A stretch of 64,000 bases of DNA from Claveliimonas monacensis (GTDB lineage Bacteria > Bacillota > Clostridia > Lachnospirales > Lachnospiraceae), in the NCBI RefSeq assembly GCF_014982975.1, contig NZ_JADCKL010000008.1, positions 1 to 64,000 of the forward strand, written 5' to 3'. How positions within the stretch are numbered: the first letter of the stretch is position 1; each line of letters opens with the position of its first letter. Positions 54,803 to 61,470 of the stretch are shown here, one piece after another. Position numbers and translations under genes: made by a program. Below the pieces are notes generated by a model. That model was given only the letters and a program-made list of their open reading frames with translations. It was not told the origin of the DNA and made no database searches.

Positions 54803-57082
54803 ATGATAAAGCTCTACGACAAAGGCGTTTATCTTGTGAACGGCACAGAGATCATGGAAGATGCGGCCGCAGTGCAGCAGAAGACCGGACAGGCCGTGAC
54901 CCAGGAAGAAGCAGCAACGCAGACCATGGCATACAACATACTGAAGGACCATAATACCTCCGGAAATATGGAACGCCTTCAGATCAAATTCGATAAACTG
55001 ACCTCCCACGACATCACATTCGTGGGAATTATCCAGACAGCCAGAGCATCGGGCCTGGAGAAATTCCCGGTTCCCTATGTACTGACCAACTGCCACAACT
55101 CCCTTTGTGCAGTGGGCGGAACCATCAACGAGGATGACCATATGTTCGGCCTCACATGCGCAAAGAAGTACGGCGGTGTGTATGTACCTCCTCACCAGGC
55201 AGTCATCCATCAGTTTGCCCGGGAGATGCTGGCCGGCGGCGGCAGAATGATCCTTGGATCTGACAGCCACACCAGATATGGCGCTCTGGGAACTATGGCC
55301 ATGGGCGAGGGCGGACCAGAGCTTGTAAAACAGCTTCTTGGCAAGACCTACGACATTAAGATGCCCGGCGTCATTGGCATTTACCTGGACGGAGAGCCCA
55401 TCAAGGGCGTAGGCCCCCAGGATGTGGCTCTGGCGATCATTGGCGCTACATTTGCAAATGGCTATGTGAACAACAAAGTCATGGAGTTCGTGGGCCCCGG
55501 CGTGGACAAGCTGAGCGCAGATTTCCGTATTGGCATTGACGTTATGACCACAGAGACCACCTGTCTGTCCTCCATCTGGAAGACTGACGAGACCATCCGC
55601 GAGTTCTTTGAGATCCACGGCCGTCCGGAGGACTACAAGGAACTGAATCCAGGTGCAGTGGCCTACTATGACGGCATGGTGTACGTGAACCTGAGCGAGA
55701 TCCGTCCCATGATCGCCATGCCTTTCCATCCTTCTAATGTATATACGATTGACGAGGTCAACGCCAACTTAAAGGATGTGCTCCACGATGTAGAGCAGAA
55801 AGCTCTTGTCAGCCTGGACGGCGTGGTGGACTACTCCCTCCAGAACAAGATCGTGGACGGAAAACTCTACGTGGACCAGGGCATCATCGCCGGATGCGCC
55901 GGTGGCGGGTTTGAAAATATCTGCGCCGCGGCTGATATCATCCGCGGAAAATATATCGGCGCCGACGAGTTTACATTCAGTGTATACCCGGCAAGTACGC
56001 CTATCTACATGGAACTTGTAAAGAACGGTGCGGTGGCAGACCTTATGGAGGCGGGAACCATTGTGAAGACAGCTTTCTGCGGTCCCTGCTTTGGCGCGGG
56101 AGACACACCGGCCAACAATGCCTTCTCCATCCGCCACTCCACAAGGAACTTCCCCAACAGGGAGGGATCCAAGCTGCAGAGCGGACAGATCGCTTCCGTG
56201 GCTCTTATGGACGCCCGTTCCATCGCTGCCACAGCGGCAAACAAAGGTTTCCTCACACCGGCTACGGCCATGGATGTGGAATACAAAGGCCCCAAATATC
56301 ACTTTGATCAGAAGATTTATGCAAATCGCGTGTTTGACAGCCACGGTGTGGCAGATCCTTCTGTGGAGATCAAGTTCGGCCCCAACATCAAGGACTGGCC
56401 TGAGATGTCTGCCCTTCCGGAGAATCTGATCCTGAAGGTGGTGTCCGAGATCCATGATCCGGTTACCACGACAGATGAGCTGATCCCCTCCGGCGAGACG
56501 TCATCCTACCGCTCCAACCCGCTGGGACTTGCAGAATTTGCCCTCTCAAGAAAAGATCCTGCCTATGTAGGCCGGGCAAAAGAAGTGCAGAAAGCCCAGA
56601 AAGCCATTGAGGCGGGCGAGTGTCCGCTGGATGCCCTGGAGGAGTTAAAGCCTGTCATGGCAAAGATCCAGGAGACATACCCGGAAGTGGGCAAGGGAAA
56701 TATCGGCGTGGGCAGCACTATCTTCGCTGTGAAGCCGGGAGACGGATCCGCAAGAGAGCAGGCTGCGTCCTGCCAGAAGGTGCTGGGCGGCTGGGCCAAT
56801 ATCGCTATCGAGTACGCTACAAAGAGATACCGCTCCAACCTTATCAACTGGGGTATGCTTCCGCTTCTTACAAAAGAGGATCATCAGAACCTGAGCTTTA
56901 AGAACGGCGACTACATCTTCGTTCCGGACATCCGCAAGGCTGTGGAGGAAAAGGCAGATGTGATCAAGGCATACCTGGTGGGAGACAGCTTGAAAGAGCT
57001 GGAGTTCACTATGGGCGACCTGACAGATACAGAAAGAGAGATCATCCTGAAAGGATGCCTCATCAATTACTACAGAGGATAA
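54803..57082 (+). CDS. Aconitase-family hydratase
   Basis: The 759-residue enzyme belongs to the aconitase superfamily and is likely the aconitase that follows citrate synthase. It has [20 protein letters not shown] with the substrate-binding Ser/His, then [16 protein letters not shown] and [10 protein letters not shown], which supply the three Cys ligands of a [4Fe-4S] cluster. The C-terminal swivel domain has [11 protein letters not shown]. It resembles the mitochondrial-type single-chain layout. The ATG follows ACAGGAGGAATTTGG. It is monocistronic with its own terminator. Confidence 0.93.
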   Translation: MIKLYDKGVYLVNGTEIMEDAAAVQQKTGQAVTQEEAATQTMAYNILKDHNTSGNMERLQIKFDKLTSHDITFVGIIQTARASGLEKFPVPYVLTNCHNSLCAVGGTINEDDHMFGLTCAKKYGGVYVPPHQAVIHQFAREMLAGGGRMILGSDSHTRYGALGTMAMGEGGPELVKQLLGKTYDIKMPGVIGIYLDGEPIKGVGPQDVALAIIGATFANGYVNNKVMEFVGPGVDKLSADFRIGIDVMTTETTCLSSIWKTDETIREFFEIHGRPEDYKELNPGAVAYYDGMVYVNLSEIRPMIAMPFHPSNVYTIDEVNANLKDVLHDVEQKALVSLDGVVDYSLQNKIVDGKLYVDQGIIAGCAGGGFENICAAADIIRGKYIGADEFTFSVYPASTPIYMELVKNGAVADLMEAGTIVKTAFCGPCFGAGDTPANNAFSIRHSTRNFPNREGSKLQSGQIASVALMDARSIAATAANKGFLTPATAMDVEYKGPKYHFDQKIYANRVFDSHGVADPSVEIKFGPNIKDWPEMSALPENLILKVVSEIHDPVTTTDELIPSGETSSYRSNPLGLAEFALSRKDPAYVGRAKEVQKAQKAIEAGECPLDALEELKPVMAKIQETYPEVGKGNIGVGSTIFAVKPGDGSAREQAASCQKVLGGWANIAIEYATKRYRSNLINWGMLPLLTKEDHQNLSFKNGDYIFVPDIRKAVEEKADVIKAYLVGDSLKELEFTMGDLTDTEREIILKGCLINYYRG

Positions 57083-57116
57083 GGCTGAAAAGGCAGCCTG
57101 GAAAATGCAGTGCAGA

Positions 57117-57158
57117 CAGCTCCGTGTCAGACAAAAAGATCTGGCCGGGGCTGTTTTT
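57117..57158 (+). terminator. Hydratase gene terminator
   Basis: CAGCTCCG and CGGGGCTG form an 8-pair stem (one G-U) followed by TTTTT. Confidence 0.75.
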
Positions 57159-57210
57159 ATACAGGAAGAGAGAACGGAAGACAAAATATTTTCTGTAAAT
57201 ATATTTTTCA

Positions 57211-57240
57211 TGCAACAAAATAGCTCTGGAAAGCATCTTA
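57211..57240 (+). promoter_or_regulatory. Candidate autoregulated ECF sigma promoter
   Basis: TGCAAC (57211-57216), a 17-base spacer and CATCTTA (57234-57240) resemble the AAC ... CGTC type boxes of ECF-dependent promoters. It sits 44 bases before the ECF sigma gene, the usual place for self-activation. Confidence 0.5.
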
Positions 57241-57283
57241 TATATAAAAGAGGCAGACAGGCTGATACGAGGGAGGAAATAGT

Positions 57284-57766
57284 ATGAAGTGTGATGCGGA
57301 AGGCTTTGCCGCCATGTACAGTACCGTATATATGGATATGTACCGTTTCGCACTCTGCATGATGAAGAGTTCCCACGACGCGGAGGATGCCGTCAGTGAG
57401 GCGGTGGTGAAGGCCTATGAGAGCATTGGTACCCTGCGCAGCGAGGAAGCGTTCAAAAGCTGGATCTTTACGATCCTGGCCAATACATGCAGAACAAAAT
57501 GGCGGCGGCAGGAAAGGGAGCAGAAAAAGGCAGAGCTGTCTTTCTTTACAGAGGAAGACGCGGCTGCCCCGGAATGGGAGAAGGCGGTGGACGTGAGAAA
57601 TGCCTTTGCCATCCTGACTGAAGAAGAACAGATCATTGTGGGGCTGTCTGTGTTCGGCGGCTACACAAGTGAAGAGATCGGGGAGGCTCTTAAGAAGAGC
57701 CCTTCCACAGTGCGGTCAAAAATGAGCAGGGCTCTGGCCAAAATGAGCCTCATACTGAAGGAGTAG
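57284..57766 (+). CDS. ECF-type RNA polymerase sigma factor
   Basis: The 160-residue protein contains region 2 (ALCMMKSSHDAEDAVSEAVV and KSWIFTILANTCRTKWRR, about residues 22-78) and region 4 (LTEEEQIIVGLSVFGGYTSE then EIGEALKKSPSTVRSKM, about 108-145). It has the minimal ECF layout of the SigV/SigW kind. The ATG follows GAGGGAGGAAATAGT. It is paired with a membrane beta-propeller protein 16 bases downstream, which likely acts as its anti-sigma partner. Confidence 0.93.
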   Translation: MKCDAEGFAAMYSTVYMDMYRFALCMMKSSHDAEDAVSEAVVKAYESIGTLRSEEAFKSWIFTILANTCRTKWRRQEREQKKAELSFFTEEDAAAPEWEKAVDVRNAFAILTEEEQIIVGLSVFGGYTSEEIGEALKKSPSTVRSKMSRALAKMSLILKE

Positions 57767-57782
57767 GAAAGGAGAGATCTGC

Positions 57783-59810
57783 ATGGAAAAGAAAGAACAG
57801 GAAATGCTTGAAAAGATACGGTCTGCTTCAGAAGAACTCCAGGTACCAGAGGCGCTGGAGCCTGAGCGTGTGAAGGAGATGCTTGAAAGGCGGGAAAGAG
57901 AAAAGAAGGAGAGCAAAGGAAACTCCCGGGGATTTCGGCGTTCCATCCAGGGCCGTCAGATCGCGGCTCTGGCGGCAGGGCTGGCGGCGGTGTGCCTGGC
58001 GGGAGCGGCCTACACCCTGAGCGTCCGGGAAGGCAGCGCAGATCCTGTGGGTGATTTCTTTGCTCTGCCAGACGAATCCGGCGGCGCAGACGAGGAGACG
58101 AAAGAGACAGAGGTCGGGGAACTGGTGGCAGCTAAGAGCTATGATGATATCTATGCGTATCTGGAGGAGTATCAGGAAAACCACGAAGTGGATGAGTCAG
58201 GCGGGATTCGCGGATTTCAGGCGGAGTCCCGGGACGCAGCAGCGGGAGATGTGGCTTCTGGCTCTGCCGCCCCTTACGTGACAGAGAGCGCCGCGACCGG
58301 AGCTGACAGCGGGACATCGTCTTACGCCGGCAGTTATTCGGATACCAACATCCGTCAGGAGGGCGTGGGCGAGGGCGATATAGTGAAGACGGACGGACGA
58401 TATCTCTACACGCTCAGTGGTGATGGAGAGATCACGATCGTAGATACAGAGGGGGGGATGAAAGAGGCTGGGGTCATCAGCGAGGACGGACAGATCCTGG
58501 AGTTCTATGTGGCAGACGGCAGACTCATGCTCCTCACCGATGCGGTGGACGATCGTGCGCTGGATGAGGAGGAGACCGGCGGGGACGTGGCTTACCCGGA
58601 AATAGACTATTACAGCGTAAGCAGCGGAACAGCTCTTGTCACCTATGATATCTCTGACAAAGGGCAGCCCAGGAAGGTGGGGGAAGTGACCCAGAGCGGG
58701 ACATATCAGTCTTCCCGCATGGTGGATGATTATCTCTATGTGTTTACTTCATTTTCTCCGAATATGCTTGCCGGGCAGGAACAGAGGGAGGACTACATTC
58801 CCCGGGCAGGGGGGAGTCTCATAGGTGAGGGCTCCATTTACCTTCCGGAGACAGAGAGTCCTTCACAGTACCTGGTCATGACATCTACAGATATAAAGGC
58901 GCCGGATCAGATCGCCGACAGCAAGGCCCTGTTTGCAGGGTACGGAGAACTCTACGTGAGCAATGAAAATATTTACTGGTATGAAATCACTTCCTGGGAC
59001 GCAGGACTGAGACTGGAGAAGGGCACTGTGATCCACAAAATTTCATACGGGGAGGGCAAGCTGGAGGCAGTGGGCAAGGGCACTGTGCCGGGCACCATAG
59101 ACGACTCCTTTTCCATAGACGAGTATGAGGGGAATCTGCGGGTGGTGACCACAGACAGAAATGGCAACGGACTTTATATACTGGACCCGGATCTGAAGGA
59201 AATAGGGCGCATCAACAATCTGGCAAAAGAAGAGCAGGTCTACTCCGCCAGGCTGATGGGAGACACAGGGTATTTTGTCACGTTCAGAAATACAGATCCC
59301 CTCTTTTCCGTGGATCTGTCTGACCCGGAAAATCCAGAAATACTGGGTGAGCTGAAGATCCCCGGCTTCTCTGAGTACCTGCATCCATACGGGGAGGGGC
59401 TTCTCCTTGGCATTGGCATGGATGCGGATGAAGAGACAGGAGTTACAGGGGGCGTGAAGCTGAGTATGTTCAACATCAGCGACCCATCGGATGTGAAAGA
59501 AGAGTACACGCTGGTCCTGGAAAATGTCTACAGCGCAGACGTGTTCTATGACTACAAGGCGGTTCTCATTGACCCGGAGAGGAATGTGATCGGATTTTCC
59601 GCGTACAAGGGAGCGCAGGAAAAGTACTTTGTGTTCTCCTATGACCCGGAGCAAGGCTTTACCTGCCTGATGGAGGAACAGATCAACGGGGATGGCCAGA
59701 GAGTGTCCAGGGGCCTGTACATAGAAAATGTACTCTATGTAGTCAAGGGAAATATTATAGAGGCATATGAGATGGATGACTATAAGAAAATAGATGACAT
59801 CATCCTGTAG
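57783..59810 (+). CDS. Membrane protein with beta-propeller ectodomain, probable anti-sigma factor
   Basis: The 675-residue protein has a charged cytoplasmic N terminus of about 55 residues, one membrane helix (IAALAAGLAAVCLAGAAYTL, about residues 59-78), an acidic/Ser-rich linker and a C-terminal beta-propeller-like domain (from about residue 180; recurrent DGRYLYTL, GRLMLLTDA and DYLYVFTS blades). The domain fits the Beta_propel family PF09826. Gene order with the ECF sigma suggests that its cytoplasmic end holds the sigma factor. No zinc-binding ZAS motif is seen. The ATG follows AAAGGAGAG. Confidence 0.85.
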   Translation: MEKKEQEMLEKIRSASEELQVPEALEPERVKEMLERREREKKESKGNSRGFRRSIQGRQIAALAAGLAAVCLAGAAYTLSVREGSADPVGDFFALPDESGGADEETKETEVGELVAAKSYDDIYAYLEEYQENHEVDESGGIRGFQAESRDAAAGDVASGSAAPYVTESAATGADSGTSSYAGSYSDTNIRQEGVGEGDIVKTDGRYLYTLSGDGEITIVDTEGGMKEAGVISEDGQILEFYVADGRLMLLTDAVDDRALDEEETGGDVAYPEIDYYSVSSGTALVTYDISDKGQPRKVGEVTQSGTYQSSRMVDDYLYVFTSFSPNMLAGQEQREDYIPRAGGSLIGEGSIYLPETESPSQYLVMTSTDIKAPDQIADSKALFAGYGELYVSNENIYWYEITSWDAGLRLEKGTVIHKISYGEGKLEAVGKGTVPGTIDDSFSIDEYEGNLRVVTTDRNGNGLYILDPDLKEIGRINNLAKEEQVYSARLMGDTGYFVTFRNTDPLFSVDLSDPENPEILGELKIPGFSEYLHPYGEGLLLGIGMDADEETGVTGGVKLSMFNISDPSDVKEEYTLVLENVYSADVFYDYKAVLIDPERNVIGFSAYKGAQEKYFVFSYDPEQGFTCLMEEQINGDGQRVSRGLYIENVLYVVKGNIIEAYEMDDYKKIDDIIL

Positions 59811-59820
59811 AGAAACAGAC

Positions 59821-59863
59821 AAAAAGAGAGTGCGCGGATCAAAGATCAGCGCACTCTCTTTTT
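59821..59863. terminator. Bidirectional terminator between the propeller gene and bioY
   Basis: A perfect 15-pair stem with five A and five T at its ends (59821-59835 with 59849-59863). It overlaps the last codons of bioY. Confidence 0.88.
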
Positions 59864-60406
59864 CAGGACAGGCCCAAATGCCACTGCAAGGGCGATCTTG
59901 ACAGCGTCTCCGGGGAGATAGGGGATGACACCGGTGAACAGCCCTGCTGTGAAGCTTAAGTTCAGCTGGAGACAGAGCCAGGCTGTGCCAAAGGCGTAGG
60001 TCACCGCCATGCCCAGCACCATGCCCACTGTACAGGCGCTCCGCTTCCAGTGGAAATGCTCGGCAAAGAGCCCGCCGATCACAGTCAGGAAGATGAACCC
60101 GATCAGATATCCGCCGGTTGGGCCTGCAAACTTTCCGACGCCGCCGGAAAATCCGGAAAAGACAGGAAGCCCGCACAGTCCCAGCAGAAGATAGATGATA
60201 AAGCTGGCTGTAGCCTTTTTCCATCCCAACAGGAAGATGGAGATCTCCAGCACGAAATTCGTCAGGGTCAGAGGGACAGGGCTGAAGGGAATCGGAATGG
60301 ACATGGGAGCCAGTATGCAGGTGACAGCGGTCATAAGAGCGGTAAGGACCAGGCTCTGTGTGGAGAGCCGGGAGGCGGACGACGCCTGATTGTTGGTTGA
60401 AGACAT
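59846..60406 (-). CDS. bioY: Biotin transporter substrate-binding subunit
   Basis: The 186-residue membrane protein is the S component of an energy-coupling-factor transporter that imports biotin. The BioY signatures FSPVPLTLTNFVLEISIFLL and GLPVFSGFSGGVGKFAGPTG with GYLIGF are present, and six helices are predicted. The ATG at 60406 follows AAGGAGG; the longer frame upstream lacks a start signal. EcfA and EcfT are not nearby. A BirA operator precedes it. Confidence 0.93.
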   Translation of the reverse strand: MSSTNNQASSASRLSTQSLVLTALMTAVTCILAPMSIPIPFSPVPLTLTNFVLEISIFLLGWKKATASFIIYLLLGLCGLPVFSGFSGGVGKFAGPTGGYLIGFIFLTVIGGLFAEHFHWKRSACTVGMVLGMAVTYAFGTAWLCLQLNLSFTAGLFTGVIPYLPGDAVKIALAVAFGPVLKKRVR

Positions 60407-60489
60407 GGTATGTGATCCTCCTTCCATGGCGCTGCAGGGGGCAGCGCTGTGATAAAAACTGATTGAAGTATATAATAAAAATGAGGAAA

Positions 60490-60521
60490 TTGTCAACTTT
60501 ATTTTTGTGATTAGTTAACAA
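60490..60521. promoter_or_regulatory. BirA operator
   Basis: TTGTCAAC (60490-60497) and GTTAACAA (60514-60521) are separated by 16 bases. This dyad matches BirA biotin-repressor sites of Firmicutes with one mismatch in one arm. It predicts repression of bioY when biotin is plentiful. Confidence 0.8.
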
Positions 60522-60609
60522 TCCGGGGAGAGGAAAAGATCTAATTATCAGAAATATTTAATACAATTAGAAAATTATAAATTAATTTAAAGAAAAAGAA
60601 TAAATAGCG

Positions 60610-60638
60610 TTGACAAATAAAAGCGCAGGTGCTATCAT
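60610..60638 (+). promoter_or_regulatory. Strong promoter of an orphan transcription unit
   Basis: TTGACA (60610-60615), a 17-base spacer and TATCAT (60633-60638) form a near-consensus promoter. No long gene follows until 61471, which has its own promoter. Confidence 0.8.
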
Positions 60639-60801
60639 ATAGTCAATCCAAAAAGAGATCTAATCCAAAATAAAACTTCTGACGAGAAAGGAAGTTTTAA
60701 ATGAAAAAGGAAAGATCTCAAAGCATAAATATTATGTATTTCATATGTCGGTGAGATATATAGTATTTACAGGGAAATCAAACGGAAGGAGGCTTAATCC
60801 A

Positions 60802-60903
60802 TTGGACAATTCAGAATTTCATTTTCCATATGTCAGTGGTATGGCAGCAGACAGTTCCCAAAGAATAAGCCTTTATGATAGAAGGACCGATAAAGTTTTA
60901 TAA
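60802..60903 (+). CDS. Hypothetical 33-residue peptide
   Basis: The reading frame starts with TTG, nine bases after a near-perfect ribosome binding site GGAAGGAGG (60784-60792). The peptide (FHFPYVSGMAADSSQRISLY, then DRRTDKVL at the end) is soluble, with no signal or Cys pair. It is the best-supported frame in the orphan unit. No family is recognised; the frame may be the start of a gene that has since decayed. Confidence 0.4.
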   Translation: MDNSEFHFPYVSGMAADSSQRISLYDRRTDKVL

Positions 60904-61088
60904 GGAAAATGATCGGAGTGTACAATATATCGGTATAAAAGATAATCGATAGAGCTGCAGACATATCGGAACAGATACCACATATAGTTCAAAGATATTA
61001 GAAGATGTGTGAAGAAGCATCGAATAATATATCGGAATTTATATCAGGGAGCTGTATAAAATATAAGTTATAGAAGGAATAGCTCAAT

Positions 61089-61208
61089 ATGGTTACAGAC
61101 ATAGTTATCGTAATAAGGGATGAGGCTGTAACAGCAACGGCTATAGATATTATAATAACTGAGGATATATTTTATACAGGTGATTATGAGGGCGATATAA
61201 ATAAGTGA
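61089..61208 (+). CDS. Hypothetical 39-residue peptide
   Basis: The ATG at 61089 has AGAAGGA ten bases ahead. The product (VTDIVIVIRDEAVTATAIDI, then an acidic tail DYEGDINK) is acidic and aliphatic, without a clear membrane helix. I do not recognise it. It may be translated or may be chance within a non-coding unit. Confidence 0.3.
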   Translation: MVTDIVIVIRDEAVTATAIDIIITEDIFYTGDYEGDINK

Positions 61209-61332
61209 TTTTGGAGATCTTGATCCGAACTTTGAGTTATAAATGTTCGAAGGGAAAGAGCAAAGGCTGGGAACCTGATCATCGACATTCATCCTCCGAG
61301 ATAATATAAAAAATGATAAAATTTCATAAAAG

Positions 61333-61375
61333 ATAGCCACTATGACCAATAAAAGGATCGTAGTGGCTATTTTTG
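61333..61375 (+). terminator. Terminator of the orphan unit
   Basis: ATAGCCACTA and TAGTGGCTAT form a 10-pair stem with an 18-base loop, followed by TTTTT. Confidence 0.75.
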
Positions 61376-61384
61376 TGATATATT

Positions 61385-61413
61385 TTGACATTGACTACCC
61401 TGTATGATACACT
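61385..61413 (+). promoter_or_regulatory. Promoter of the TPR/P-loop gene
   Basis: TTGACA (61385-61390), a 17-base spacer and TACACT (61408-61413) precede the TTG-start gene at 61471. Confidence 0.75.
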
Positions 61414-61470
61414 AAAAGAGTTAAAATATATACATTGCTATATAGAAACATATTTGTTGAGGTGAGAATA

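Larger units (their letters stand above)
60645..61375 (+). other. Promoter-to-terminator unit of ~730 bases without a long gene
   Basis: From the predicted start to the terminator the unit is AT-rich. The leader can fold with an outer GAGATCT/AGATCTC stem (60655-60661, 60713-60719) around an AAAACTTC/GAAGTTTT hairpin. Short frames with ribosome binding sites are 60701-60754 (17 residues), 60802-60903 (33 residues, TTG after GGAAGGAGG) and 61089-61208 (39 residues). Further short stop-ridden stretches suggest either a decayed gene or a regulatory RNA. Confidence 0.55.
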
